From NCBI RefSeq assembly GCF_002118315.1, contig NZ_MTSZ01000007.1:1-64000 (forward strand): DNA of 64,000 nt, written 5' to 3'. Source of the stretch: Kiloniella majae. GTDB taxonomy: Bacteria; Pseudomonadota; Alphaproteobacteria; Kiloniellales; Kiloniellaceae. Below are positions 9,175-18,177 of the stretch, piece after piece. The notes beneath the pieces are model-generated. The model saw only the letters and a program-made list of their open reading frames with translations, ran no database searches and was not told the origin of the DNA. The position numbers and the translations under genes were made by a program. The first letter of the stretch is position 1. Every line of letters starts with the position of its first letter.

Positions 9175-9305
9175 ATTCCGATCTCCAGTCAAGGTTATTA
9201 ATCGGAGCCCATTCCTAACAGAGGTAATCGCATTGGTCACCCCTGTTTCTCGAATAGTTTACATCAAAAGGTGATTAATTCGTCGGGACTGAGCCTGATA
9301 TTGTC

Positions 9306-10253
9306 TTATGCGTTATTAATGCGCTTATCGACCAGCTGCGCGGCGGCTAAATCTTCTAACGCATGGCCAACGGATTTGAAATAAGTGATCTCTTCTTCAG
9401 AGCTTCGACCAGTATGCTTTCCTTGGGTAAGTTCGAAGAGGTCTGCTTTGATGTCTTCTTTGCTCAAAACACCACTTTGTAGCGGAATAACAATATCCCC
9501 ACCTTCTTTTGTCGCACCCGCGTGGGTATCGACGAATATGCTACAACGTTTAATGGCTTCGTCATCAGCTTCGCGCATGTCAGGGCGATAGGCCCCGACG
9601 AGATCAAGGTGCTGACCGGGTTGTAGCCAATTTCCTGAAATAAGGGGTGCCTTGCTGAGAGTTGCGCTGGAAATGATATCTGCTGTGCCCACAGCTTTCT
9701 CCAGATTTTCTTCTGCGCGGGCAGTGAAACCGAGGCTGTTCATTTCCTGTGCAAGATCGTTCGCTTTTTTTAAGTCTCGGCCCCAGATTGTGACGTCTTT
9801 TATGGGGCGTACTGCTGCATGTGCCTGTATAAGGTTTGGTGCGAGCACGCCTGTCCCTACCATTGTCAGCTTTGTGCTGTCTGGTCGGGCTAGATAGGAC
9901 GTTGCCAGCGCCGATGCTGCGGCCGTGCGGCGTGCGGTGAGGGTTTTTGCTTCTATAAGAGCTTTAGGGGTTCCGGTATCACCATCAAACAGAATGTAGA
10001 TGCCTTGGATCGCTGGTAGATCCTTTTCGCCGTTTTCCGGGCTGACCGTTACAAGCTTCACCCCGACGGATTTGCCGGATTCCCAGGCTGGCATTAGCAA
10101 GAGTGTGGACTCTCTTCGACCATTGGGCTGTTCCATATCGTGATGATGGCGCATGGGAACGGTTATGTTGCTCTGAAAAGCTTCTCTTAAGGCTTCTACA
10201 AGAGAAGGATAATCCAGACTTTCTGCAACCTGTTCAGCTGTGATGTTTTGCAC
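9306..10253 (-). CDS. Ornithine cyclodeaminase/mu-crystallin family oxidoreductase
   Basis: A 315-residue NAD(P)-dependent enzyme of the OCD/mu-crystallin family. The Rossmann motif is in MVGTGVLAPNLIQAH, and the family segments GVKLVTVSPEN, EAKTLTARRTAAASALA and LVGAYRPDMREAD are present. Members include ornithine cyclodeaminase, delta1-pyrroline-2-carboxylate reductase and alanine dehydrogenase; which one this is cannot be told. The GTG start is chosen because AGGGGA lies 7 nt upstream. A palindrome at 10299-10310, about 46 nt upstream of the start, may be a regulator site. It is separate from pyrF (131-nt gap). Confidence 0.85.
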   Translation of the reverse strand: MQNITAEQVAESLDYPSLVEALREAFQSNITVPMRHHHDMEQPNGRRESTLLLMPAWESGKSVGVKLVTVSPENGEKDLPAIQGIYILFDGDTGTPKALIEAKTLTARRTAAASALATSYLARPDSTKLTMVGTGVLAPNLIQAHAAVRPIKDVTIWGRDLKKANDLAQEMNSLGFTARAEENLEKAVGTADIISSATLSKAPLISGNWLQPGQHLDLVGAYRPDMREADDEAIKRCSIFVDTHAGATKEGGDIVIPLQSGVLSKEDIKADLFELTQGKHTGRSSEEEITYFKSVGHALEDLAAAQLVDKRINNA

Positions 10254-10298
10254 GTTGGGTCCCCTGACTAATCATGTATTCGAATATTTTATACAATG

Positions 10299-10310
10299 TT
10301 GATTAATCAA
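10299..10310. promoter_or_regulatory. Palindrome upstream of the OCD-family gene
   Basis: The 12-bp perfect palindrome TTGATTAATCAA lies in the 139-nt gap upstream of the OCD-family gene. It resembles a compact operator; the half-sites TTGAT/ATCAA are separated by 2 nt rather than the 4 nt of an FNR box, so FNR is unlikely. The cognate regulator is unknown. Confidence 0.4.
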
Positions 10311-10392
10311 GTTCCAGCATTAACCTAACAGAGTCCAGGTAATAGAAAGTGATGCTGATTTACGACTGTCTTAACAGTGGTCTTGGGACGTC

Positions 10393-10728
10393 TTATGAAG
10401 CTTCTTTGACCGCAAGTGAAGTCGATACTTCTTTCTCTTGCAGCTTTTTGAGTTCCGCGCGCTCGAACGAGAGGTCGCGCTGCAGGTCCAGCACTTTCCA
10501 TTCGGCCGCTTTTGCACGTCTTCTCGTTGCTGCGCTGGAAAGCCAGGCAATAAGGGCGCCAGCCAAAATACCGAGGCCGACAGAGATCAGAATAATGAGA
10601 TAAAGAGGGTAATCAAACTGGAGCCCGAAAGGCCATATCTCTAGCGTGACATCCTGACGGTTGTTGACCGCCAAAAGTAGGATGACCAGCGTAATGGGGG
10701 CTGTGAGTACCCAGCTAAATCTTTTCAC
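10393..10728 (-). CDS. lapA: LapA-domain inner-membrane protein
   Basis: A 111-residue protein with two transmembrane segments (about residues 5-22 and 42-66), the intervening NNRQDVTLEIWPFGLQFDYPLYLIIL stretch typical of the lipopolysaccharide assembly protein A (DUF1049) domain, and a cytoplasmic coiled-coil-like tail (AKAAEWKVLDLQRDLSFERAE region). In enterobacteria LapA works with LapB in control of LPS synthesis; here LapB is not adjacent. The position 21 nt after ihfB is the usual one in proteobacteria, so cotranscription is likely. Family assignment is good, function by analogy only. Confidence 0.85.
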   Translation of the reverse strand: MKRFSWVLTAPITLVILLLAVNNRQDVTLEIWPFGLQFDYPLYLIILISVGLGILAGALIAWLSSAATRRRAKAAEWKVLDLQRDLSFERAELKKLQEKEVSTSLAVKEAS

Positions 10729-10749
10729 TTATCTCTAACCATATTCTAA

Positions 10750-11040
10750 TTAGCTATCCACACCATTATTCAGGCGTTCGCGAAGTTGTTTGCCTGTTTT
10801 GAAAAATGGAATGTGCTTTGAATCAACTTCGACTGATTCACCTGTGCGCGGATTGCGGCCGACACGGGCATCACGATGCTTGACGGAAAAAGCTCCGAAA
10901 CCGCGGAGTTCGACCCGATTGCCGTCTGCGAGAGCGTTTGAGATTTCGTCAAAGATAGTTGTGACGATTCTTTCAACGTCCCGATGATAGAGGTGGGGGT
11001 TTTGCTCTGCGATATGCTGAATGAGCTCTGACTTGGTCAT
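10750..11040 (-). CDS. ihfB: Integration host factor subunit beta
   Basis: A 96-residue HU/IHF-fold DNA-bending protein. The DNA-intercalating arm carries [12 protein letters not shown] with the conserved Pro, and the N terminus [17 protein letters not shown] matches IHF-beta rather than HU. It forms a heterodimer with IHF-alpha, encoded elsewhere. It follows rpsA in the conserved aroA-cmk-rpsA-ihfB order, but a strong terminator at 11248-11285 separates them, so it probably has its own promoter in the 262-nt gap. Confidence 0.95.
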   Translation of the reverse strand: MTKSELIQHIAEQNPHLYHRDVERIVTTIFDEISNALADGNRVELRGFGAFSVKHRDARVGRNPRTGESVEVDSKHIPFFKTGKQLRERLNNGVDS

Positions 11041-11247
11041 GCCTTACGTCTCCCTGTAGCTGTTACCGAAGTAGTTCAAATACCCGCCTCTAGTACCTCG
11101 GATTACCCGGCGTTTGATTTTAACTCTAAGCTTTTCTTGCCGTAATTTTAGTCCTGTTCCCCTAAAGGGTGCCAGAGCCTGAAAAATCCGTCAAGTCTAA
11201 GTCATTAAGAATAAAGCATTTCCCATATAAAAAAGCATTTTAGATAC

Positions 11248-11285
11248 AAAAAAGGCCCGGTGAGTGAACACCGGGCCTTTTTTTT
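11248..11285 (-). terminator. Intrinsic terminator of rpsA
   Basis: A 9-bp GC-rich stem (GGCCCGGTG 11254-11262 with CACCGGGCC 11269-11277, loop AGTGAA) is flanked by A runs on the left and T runs on the right. On the minus strand it is 18 nt past the rpsA stop and is followed by six Ts. It can also work on the plus strand. Confidence 0.92.
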
Positions 11286-11302
11286 GAACCGAAAAAATCG
11301 GT

Positions 11303-12994
11303 TTATTTTTTGTCTTCAGCAGCTTTGGAGAGAGCTTCGCCGAGAATATCGCCGAGGCTAGCGCCGGAGTCTGTTGAACCGTAATCAGCCATTGCCTGTT
11401 TCTCTTCAGCAGCTTCGTGCTGTTTGATAGACAGAGCAATTTTTCGTGATTTGGAATCGATGTTTGTGATACGTGCGTCGATTTTTTCGCCAACTGCGAA
11501 ACGATCTGTACGCTGTTCACTACGCTCACGTGAAAGTTCAGTTTTGCGGATTGTGCCAGTAGCACCATCAGCGATTTGAACTTCAAGAGCGCCATCTGTA
11601 ACGGCTGTAATAGTACAGGTAACAACAACACCTTTTTTCAGGCCTTCAACTGAACCTGCGAAAGGATCATCGCTGAGCTGTTTAATGCCAAGGCTGATGC
11701 GTTCTTTATCAACGTCAACGTCGAGAACTTTAACCTTAACCATGTCACCTTTGTTGTATTCTTTAACAGCTTCGTCACCGGAAAGTTCCCAGTTCAGATC
11801 TGACAGGTGAACCATGCCGTCGATTTCGCCGGGAAGACCAACAAACAGACCGAATTCGGTGATGTTTTTGATTTCGCCTTCAAGCTCGGATTCGGCAGGG
11901 TGATTCGCCTGGAATGACTCCCACGGGTTGGAAGAACACTGTTTCAGGCCAAGGCTGATGCGACGCTTTGATTCGTCAACATCAAGAACCATAACTTCAA
12001 CTTCCTGGCTCGTAGAAACGATTTTGCCAGGGTGGATGTTTTTCTTGGTCCAGGACATTTCAGAAACGTGAACAAGACCTTCGATACCAGCTTCCAGCTC
12101 AACAAAGGCACCGTAGTCAGTGATGTTGGTCACGCGACCTTCAAGTTTCGCACCCATTGGGTATTTAGCTGCAACGCCATCCCATGGATCAGTCTCAAGC
12201 TGTTTCATGCCAAGGCTGATACGCTGTGTTTCAGCGTTGAAGCGGATAACCTGAACATCAACCTGCTGGCCGATTGTCAGTTTTTCGCTTGGGTGGTTGA
12301 TACGTTTCCAGGAAATGTCAGTAACGTGCAACAGACCGTCAACACCACCAAGATCAACGAAGGCACCGTAATCAGTGATGTTTTTAACAACACCCTGAAG
12401 AACCTGACCTTCATTAAGGTTCTGGATAAGCTCTGAACGTTGCTCTGCACGAGTTTCTTCCAGAACAGCACGACGTGAAACAACGATGTTACCACGTGCA
12501 CGATCCATTTTCAGGATCTGGAATGGCTGTGCATTGCCCATCAATGGGGAAACGTCACGAACTGGGCGGATGTCAACCTGGCTGCCTGGCAAGAATGCCA
12601 CGGCGCCGGAAAGATCAACAGTGAAGCCACCTTTAACGCGACCAAAGATAACGCCGTTAACGCGCTCATTGTCGCCAAAGGATTTTTCGAGCTGTGTCCA
12701 GGCTTCTTCACGCTTAGCTTTATCACGGGAGATCATAACGTCCCCGTTTTTGCTTTCCATGCGCTCGAGGTAAACTTCTACCTCATCCCCGACTTTAACT
12801 TCGGGAGCCTGACCAGCGTCAGCAAATTCTTTAAGTGCAACTCGGCCCTCAGATTTGAGGCCTACATCAACAAGGGCAACGTCGCCTTCGATGGCAACGA
12901 TCATGCCTTTAAGTACATTACCTTCCAGACGATCGGATTGACCGAGGGATTCGTCTAGTAGGTCGGCAAAGCTTTCAACAGCTGCTTCAGCCAT
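11303..12994 (-). CDS. rpsA: 30S ribosomal protein S1
   Basis: A 563-residue protein with six S1 RNA-binding repeats at roughly 25-95, 112-178, 195-265, 282-352, 369-440 and 456-525. Repeats 3 and 4 are the most regular, each with the signature ITDYGAFVxL and a following LLHVTDISWKRI/LVHVSEMSWTKK segment. S1 helps initiate translation on structured or weak Shine-Dalgarno mRNAs. The length is typical. A GAAAGGAA site lies upstream of the ATG. The 135-nt leader after cmk has a GC-rich inverted repeat near 13039-13057; autogenous control of S1 acts through the leader in E. coli, but that is not shown here. Confidence 0.97.
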   Translation of the reverse strand: MAEAAVESFADLLDESLGQSDRLEGNVLKGMIVAIEGDVALVDVGLKSEGRVALKEFADAGQAPEVKVGDEVEVYLERMESKNGDVMISRDKAKREEAWTQLEKSFGDNERVNGVIFGRVKGGFTVDLSGAVAFLPGSQVDIRPVRDVSPLMGNAQPFQILKMDRARGNIVVSRRAVLEETRAEQRSELIQNLNEGQVLQGVVKNITDYGAFVDLGGVDGLLHVTDISWKRINHPSEKLTIGQQVDVQVIRFNAETQRISLGMKQLETDPWDGVAAKYPMGAKLEGRVTNITDYGAFVELEAGIEGLVHVSEMSWTKKNIHPGKIVSTSQEVEVMVLDVDESKRRISLGLKQCSSNPWESFQANHPAESELEGEIKNITEFGLFVGLPGEIDGMVHLSDLNWELSGDEAVKEYNKGDMVKVKVLDVDVDKERISLGIKQLSDDPFAGSVEGLKKGVVVTCTITAVTDGALEVQIADGATGTIRKTELSRERSEQRTDRFAVGEKIDARITNIDSKSRKIALSIKQHEAAEEKQAMADYGSTDSGASLGDILGEALSKAAEDKK

Positions 12995-13129
12995 GGGTTA
13001 ATATTCCTTTCAAAAGGTTCGCACTATACAGGCCGGCCGGTTTTTCCGGCGGTCTACCCAGGACCATCCCGGGCTAGTAAAACTATACTGAGAAAAACAC
13101 GTCAGACACCTGATCAAGATGTCTTGCTT

Positions 13130-13771
13130 TTAAAGAGAAAGGCGCTCGCTGACGAGTGACTTTGCAACTTCAAAAGCCTTATTGGCATCCATATCGCTGG
13201 TATCCAGAGTGACCGCATCTTCAGCTGCCCGTAAGGGAGCTGTGTCACGATTACGATCCCGTTCATCACGTTCACGCAAATCTTCCAGTACGCGGGCGTA
13301 TATAGACTCATCGCCGCGATCAAGCAACTCTTTATGTCTGCGCTTGGCGCGGACTTCCGGCGTTGCAGAGATGAAGAGCTTGATTTCTGCGTCCGGACAG
13401 ACAACGGTGCCGATATCTCTTCCATCCAGAACAGCACCTAAGTGATTGTTTGGTGGTGTTTTTGCAAAGTTGCGCTGAAATTCCAGTAGAGATTTTCGCA
13501 CTTCCTGATTGGCGGCAACGATAGACGCAGCCTGGCCAACTTTTTCATCGCGAAGGTCGCTGCGATTGATATCGTCCGCGGTAAAGCCATCTGCAACCTT
13601 TGCGGCAACGACGGAGTCGTTTGGGTCACTTCCCCGTTCTAAAATGAGGGATGCGACCGCTCTGTAGAGAGAACCAGTGTCCAAATAGGCAAAGTTCATT
13701 GTGGCGGCGAGACGCCGCGCCAGAGTTCCCTTACCAGAGGCAACAGGACCATCAATAGCGATAACAGGCAA
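13130..13771 (-). CDS. cmk: Cytidylate kinase
   Basis: A 213-residue P-loop kinase that phosphorylates CMP and dCMP with ATP. The Walker A loop is GPVASGKGT (residues 8-16), followed by the LDTGSLYRAVA segment of the CMP-binding region and the DGRDIGTVVCPDA motif. Arg-rich lid residues lie in RAKRRHKEL. The aroA-cmk-rpsA order is conserved in proteobacteria. The gene begins 78 nt after the aroA stop. Confidence 0.96.
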   Translation of the reverse strand: MPVIAIDGPVASGKGTLARRLAATMNFAYLDTGSLYRAVASLILERGSDPNDSVVAAKVADGFTADDINRSDLRDEKVGQAASIVAANQEVRKSLLEFQRNFAKTPPNNHLGAVLDGRDIGTVVCPDAEIKLFISATPEVRAKRRHKELLDRGDESIYARVLEDLRERDERDRNRDTAPLRAAEDAVTLDTSDMDANKAFEVAKSLVSERLSL

Positions 13772-13849
13772 AGTCTTTTCCTTTTAGTCCAGCCGATAGT
13801 TCCAGCCGATAGTTATTGTGTCAGTATACGGTTGTTTTGGGTAATAAAA

Positions 13850-15175
13850 CTAACCGATTTGAGCACCCAAGCCGTTCATCAACTTGGCAAAGTCAGGGAA
13901 GCTGGTGTCGATTGCATCAGCATCCAGAACCTTTACAGGTTCTTTTGCCGCCATTCCCATGACAAGGAAGCTCATGGCAATGCGGTGATCAAAGTGCGTT
14001 GTGATCGTTCCGCCGCCCTGTATTCCAGCGGGTGACCCTTCAACGATTAGGTAGTCATTGCCTTCTTCACAGGTAACACCACAGGCTTTGAGGCCATTGG
14101 CAACGGCTGAAAGACGATCGCTTTCTTTGACCCGGAGTTCGCCAAGTCCTTCCATGATGGTTTTCCCTTCTGCAAAAGAAGCGGCAATTGCCAGAATAGG
14201 ATATTCATCAATCATAGAGGGCGCGCGCTCTGCCGGAACGGTGATACCTTTGAGTTTGCTGGCGCGGACAACGAGATCTGCGACGGGCTCACCTGCTTCA
14301 GTACGTTCGTTCTCAAGGGTGATATCAGCACCCATTTCTTTCAGGGTGATATAAATACCGTTGCGATGCGGGTTCATACCTATACCGGGAAGGCGAAGCT
14401 CAGAGCCTTCGTTGATCAAGGCTGCAACGGTTGGAAAGGCCGCTGATGACGGATCAGAAGGAACGTGCACATCGGCAGCTTTGAGTTCCGGTTGGCCTAT
14501 GATGGTTGTTTCCCGACCTTCTTCTGTCTGGATGACACGAACCTCGGCCCCGAAGTGGCGGAGCATAAGCTCAGTATGATCGCGGGTATGTTCGGTCTCA
14601 ATAACCGTTGTTTCCCCCGGGGTATTCAGCCCGGCAAGCAGAATGCAGGATTTCACCTGAGCGGACGCCATAGGTAATTTATAACGGATCGGCATGGGCG
14701 TCTCGGCGCCCTGTACCATCAGGGGAAGACGTTGACCGGATCGGCAATGAACCTGCGTACCCATTTCAGCCAATGGATTGGCAACACGCCCCATCGGACG
14801 TTTTCTGAGCGAGGCATCCCCGGTCATGAAGGTGGTAATGGGGTGGCTTCCCAGAATTCCCATAAGTAGTCTGGCAGATGTCCCTGAATTTCCCATGTCC
14901 AAAACGTCTTCAGGTTCGCAAAGACCACCGATGCCACGTCCTTCAATATGCCAGACGCCTTGGTCATCCCGTTCAACATGAGCCCCCAGAGCACGCATGG
15001 CTTTGGCGGTCGCCAGCACATCTTCGCCTTCCAGCATGCCAAAGACGTTGGTTTTCCCGATGGCGAGCGCCCCAAACATGAGGGATCTATGTGAGATAGA
15101 TTTGTCGCCGGGAACTTTAACCGTGCCTTTGAGTGAAGAACTTGGGGTTGAAGACAGAGAATTATCGCTGGTCAT
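13850..15175 (-). CDS. aroA: 3-phosphoshikimate 1-carboxyvinyltransferase (EPSP synthase)
   Basis: Transfers enolpyruvyl from PEP to shikimate 3-phosphate in aromatic amino acid synthesis. The 441-residue form starting MTSDNSLSS is chosen; the longer ORF to 15406 adds 77 residues unlike the family. Motifs are [12 protein letters not shown] near the N terminus, [31 protein letters not shown] and VKESDRLSA. The RPMGRV and DHTE patterns place it with the class II-like enzymes common in alphaproteobacteria, although it keeps Gly (NSGT) where the best-known class II enzyme has Ala. A 9-bp hairpin lies 25 nt before the start. Confidence 0.94.
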   Translation of the reverse strand: MTSDNSLSSTPSSSLKGTVKVPGDKSISHRSLMFGALAIGKTNVFGMLEGEDVLATAKAMRALGAHVERDDQGVWHIEGRGIGGLCEPEDVLDMGNSGTSARLLMGILGSHPITTFMTGDASLRKRPMGRVANPLAEMGTQVHCRSGQRLPLMVQGAETPMPIRYKLPMASAQVKSCILLAGLNTPGETTVIETEHTRDHTELMLRHFGAEVRVIQTEEGRETTIIGQPELKAADVHVPSDPSSAAFPTVAALINEGSELRLPGIGMNPHRNGIYITLKEMGADITLENERTEAGEPVADLVVRASKLKGITVPAERAPSMIDEYPILAIAASFAEGKTIMEGLGELRVKESDRLSAVANGLKACGVTCEEGNDYLIVEGSPAGIQGGGTITTHFDHRIAMSFLVMGMAAKEPVKVLDADAIDTSFPDFAKLMNGLGAQIG

Positions 15176-15199
15176 TAATGTATTCCGTGTTTCGTAGTT

Positions 15200-15231
15200 C
15201 AGATTCGTTGTGATTTTCAGCCACGAATCTG
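15200..15231 (-). repeat. Hairpin in the aroA leader
   Basis: Arms CAGATTCGT (15200-15208) and ACGAATCTG (15223-15231) are perfectly complementary around a 14-nt loop. It would fold in the aroA 5' leader, ending 25 nt before the start codon. There is no T run. The rest of the 324-nt aroA/FYDLN gap shows nothing further that I can name, though divergent promoters must lie there. Confidence 0.5.
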
Positions 15232-15499
15232 TGGTGTGTTCAAGGCTTGGTTCGGTTTTTCCGTCACAGGACCTGAAAGTGCAGCCTGATCCTGAAGGAT
15301 TGTTTCGGATTTCTTTTATAGAGGAAAACAGTCTTTTACCAGTGCTTGAGCATGACAAAGAGGGCAAGAGGCAAAATTTTTTCTCAATATTTAAATTGTC
15401 ATTCACCCTTTATTGACAGTCTGTGGCGATCATGGCATTTGCAGTTTTTTCGAAAGCCATTGTGTGGTTGTTGCAAAATTCTAGTTGGAGGGTCTGGCT

Positions 15500-15829
15500 G
15501 TGAGTAAGCCGGAATGGGGTAGCAAACGTACCTGTCTAAGCTGTAAGGCAAAATTTTACGATTTTCTGAAATCACCAATCGTGTGTCCTAAGTGTGGGAC
15601 TGAATTGGATTTGAGCGCTAAGTCAAGCCAACCTAAGCAATCTGCTAAGGCGCAGGATGAAGAAGCAACTGAAGTGCAGGATGTTGATCTGGAAACATCT
15701 GATAATGTTGTGGACTTCCCGGACGAGGAAGAGTTGCTTCATATCGATGACGGTGATGATCTGGATCCTGATGATGACGAAGATCTTCAGAGTGTAAGTG
15801 GTGGCGCTGGCGGTATCAGCGACGACTAA
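15500..15829 (+). CDS. FYDLN-acid zinc-ribbon protein (TIGR02300 family)
   Basis: A 109-residue protein with an N-terminal zinc ribbon (Cys12, Cys15, Cys29, Cys32) carrying the family signature, here KAKFYDFLKSPIVCPKC, and a strongly acidic C-terminal half rich in Asp and Glu. The family is found almost only in alphaproteobacteria and has no known function. The GTG at 15500 is preferred over the TTG at 15485 because GGAGGG lies 7 nt before it. It is divergent from aroA, the usual arrangement. Confidence 0.88.
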   Translation: MSKPEWGSKRTCLSCKAKFYDFLKSPIVCPKCGTELDLSAKSSQPKQSAKAQDEEATEVQDVDLETSDNVVDFPDEEELLHIDDGDDLDPDDDEDLQSVSGGAGGISDD

Positions 15830-15946
15830 GCCGGTTAAATTCTGACAGCAAGCGTGCTTTTCTTTTCGCAAGGAAAAATTTTTCTTGCCAAGGAGGAAAA
15901 GACAACATATTTTCCGCCGCATCAGCTGCTTCGCGGCGGATAAATT

Positions 15947-16022
15947 GGGGCCATAGCTCAGCTGGGAGAGCGCTTCGCTGGCAGCGAAGAGGTCAGGAGT
16001 TCGATCCTCCTTGGCTCCACCA
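15947..16022 (+). tRNA. tRNA-Ala (anticodon GGC)
   Basis: A full 76-nt cloverleaf: acceptor arms GGGGCCA and TGGCTCC, D arm GCTC...GAGC, anticodon stem CTTCG/CGAAG with loop CTGGCAG giving GGC, T loop TTCGATC and an encoded CCA end. Positions 3 and 70 form the G-U pair that identifies alanine tRNAs. A terminator follows at once. Confidence 0.98.
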
Positions 16023-16024
16023 TC

Positions 16025-16053
16025 AAAACCCATCGCCTAAAGCGATGGGTTTT
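16025..16053 (+). terminator. Terminator of tRNA-Ala
   Basis: A perfect 12-bp stem, AAAACCCATCGC with GCGATGGGTTTT around CTAAA, begins 3 nt after the tRNA CCA end. Its 3' arm ends in four Ts, followed by GTTATTTT. Confidence 0.9.
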
Positions 16054-16096
16054 GTTATTTTCAAGACAAACTTTTTATAAAACTGTCTTACTCTTC

Positions 16097-17062
16097 CTAA
16101 ACAATATCCAATAGTTTCTCGGTTGGTTGATCGCTGTCCATGCGCCATTTCCCGCCTCTGGCAGGGATGATGCCGTCCAGATTGATAATGGTGGAGAGCA
16201 TTCGGTCGATAAATACTTCGGCGCGTCTGGTCAAAGATTGACGTGAAGGGTAGAGCAGATAAATAGGTTTGGAAGGAACGGTGTATGCTGGTAATACGCG
16301 TTCCAGTTTACCTTCTGCCAGTTGCTCTTTTATTAGCAGGTAGGGAAGCTTTGTATAGCCGATTCCTCTATTCAGGGCGTTGAGGATGACATCGGGATTA
16401 TCAAAGGTATAGTTTGACTGTACTTCTGCCAGATATTCCTGTTGGTCTTTTTTGACGATTTGCTTGGTTACTTTTTTTTCGTCCCGGTATTGGATCATCG
16501 GAATATTAACCAGATCCTCTGGCCTTTGGGGACGTCCGTAGCGATCCAGAAAGTCAGGTGTTGCAACAAGCATTAGTTGTAGATCACCAATCTTGCGGGC
16601 CAGAGCATCAGATTTTCCAAGTGATCCTACACGAACGGCCAAATCAATTCGATCCTTCACAAGATCGGCAAGTTGGTCACTGAGCTTTAAGGATATATTG
16701 AGCTCAGGATACTGGCTTTGGAGTTCAAAAACGATCGGTGCGACGAGGCTTTGCCCGATTGCCAAAGGTGCTGTAATTCGAAGTGGCCCCGTGAGGCTTT
16801 CGTCCAGATTTTTCAGCTCTTCATGCAGTTTGTTTACTTGGCTGAGGATGTTATCCGCGTTGTTGTAAACGACTAACCCTGCTTCAGTTGGTTTTACGCC
16901 TCGGGATGTTCTGAACAGCAGTTCTTTCTGAAGAATACTTTCCAGTAATGTAATCTGTTGGCTAACCGCGGGCTGGCTAATGTTCAATACCTTAGCTGCG
17001 CCCGAGAGTGAGCCTTTGTCTATGGACGTCATAAAGGTCTGAAAAAGTTGTAGGCGATCCAT
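16097..17062 (-). CDS. LysR-family transcriptional regulator
   Basis: A 321-residue regulator with an N-terminal winged helix-turn-helix (residues 1-60; SGAAKVLNISQPAVSQQITLLE) and a periplasmic-binding-like effector domain (about 90-295). AAAAGG lies 9-10 nt before the ATG. It is divergent from the sulfotransferase gene across a 203-nt gap, the classic arrangement for a LysR target, but no T-N11-A box stands out strongly. Effector unknown. Confidence 0.9.
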   Translation of the reverse strand: MDRLQLFQTFMTSIDKGSLSGAAKVLNISQPAVSQQITLLESILQKELLFRTSRGVKPTEAGLVVYNNADNILSQVNKLHEELKNLDESLTGPLRITAPLAIGQSLVAPIVFELQSQYPELNISLKLSDQLADLVKDRIDLAVRVGSLGKSDALARKIGDLQLMLVATPDFLDRYGRPQRPEDLVNIPMIQYRDEKKVTKQIVKKDQQEYLAEVQSNYTFDNPDVILNALNRGIGYTKLPYLLIKEQLAEGKLERVLPAYTVPSKPIYLLYPSRQSLTRRAEVFIDRMLSTIINLDGIIPARGGKWRMDSDQPTEKLLDIV

Positions 17063-17265
17063 TTATTTGACCTTTTGATTTCACAATTACTTGGCACTAG
17101 TACGTGGATTTGTTCTACACGGTTGTGTTGAAATACTACGCTATGCGCGCTTATCATAAGTGCATGAGTTATAAAATGTATTTAAGGTGAAAATTGTTCA
17201 TTCAATTAATGTAAGGGCAGACGCTATGAGATTCTATAGATTATTTATATCAGGAGCTGTTCTCC

Positions 17266-18027
17266 ATGATTAAATATCAGTCTTACATTATCTGTACGAG
17301 TCCCAGAAGTGGTAGCACGTTACTTTGTAAGCTACTTACTGCAACGGGGAAAACTGGAAATCCGAACTCTCATTTCCATGTGCCTGAGATTGCTTCGTGG
17401 ATAAAGGATTATGGGATCTTAGTCGAAAATTATGAATCTGAACAAGATATATTGATGGCTATATTTACTGCTGCAAAAAAGCGAGGTACCAGTTTGTCAG
17501 ATTTGTTTGGGCTTCGGTTACAAAGAGGTAGCTTTCTTTTTTTTATGGAAAAAATGAAGGTTTTATACCCGGGACTATCAAGTGATTTAAAGAGAATCAA
17601 AACTGCCTTTGGAAACACACTCTTTATTTATCTAACGCGTGAGAATAAACTTGATCAGGCAGTATCATTTGTTAAGGCAGAGCAAACAGGACTTTGGCAC
17701 TTAGCCCCAGATGGAACTGAACTGGAGCGCCTTTCTGAACCTCAGCCTATCTTCTATGATGAAATTGAAATTAAGCGTCGTTTTGATGAGTTCACTTTAT
17801 TTGATCAAGAGTGGAAATTCTGGTTTGAGAAAGAGGGTATAGAGCCTTTGAAGGTAACTTATGACGAATTATCGGTAAATCCCAAGGCTGTCTTATCTGA
17901 AATTTTGATTAAGTTGGGTGTGGGTCAGAGCATGGTAAAGGGAATTGATGTCCCTGTTGCTAAACTTGCTGATGGTATCAATCAGGAATGGACTGAACTC
18001 TTTCTTCGTAGGGGTAAGTATTCATAA
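17266..18027 (+). CDS. Stf0-like sulfotransferase
   Basis: A 253-residue PAPS-dependent sulfotransferase of the Stf0 type. The PAPS-binding loop is CTSPRSGSTLLCKLL near the N terminus (TSPRSGST at residues 11-18), followed by a His/Glu-rich segment around residue 40, and the 3'-phosphate region LTRENKLDQAVSFVKAEQT at about 125-143. The last third ends PVAKLADGINQEW, typical of the family. AGGAG lies 9 nt before the ATG. Members sulfate sugars such as trehalose or lipid-linked glycans; the acceptor here is unknown. Base composition is visibly richer in A+T than the housekeeping neighbours, suggesting horizontal acquisition. Confidence 0.88.
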   Translation: MIKYQSYIICTSPRSGSTLLCKLLTATGKTGNPNSHFHVPEIASWIKDYGILVENYESEQDILMAIFTAAKKRGTSLSDLFGLRLQRGSFLFFMEKMKVLYPGLSSDLKRIKTAFGNTLFIYLTRENKLDQAVSFVKAEQTGLWHLAPDGTELERLSEPQPIFYDEIEIKRRFDEFTLFDQEWKFWFEKEGIEPLKVTYDELSVNPKAVLSEILIKLGVGQSMVKGIDVPVAKLADGINQEWTELFLRRGKYS

Positions 18028-18177
18028 AAAGTGTACTCATGTTGAAAGTTATTGTTATTCACTTGATATAAGTAATGCTTATACAAGGTATAGGCATAAA
18101 GCCTCTCCCGATCCAGAAAAATATACTGATATTAAGCGATATTGATTTGGATAATAGTGATATCGGGATATTTTGTC

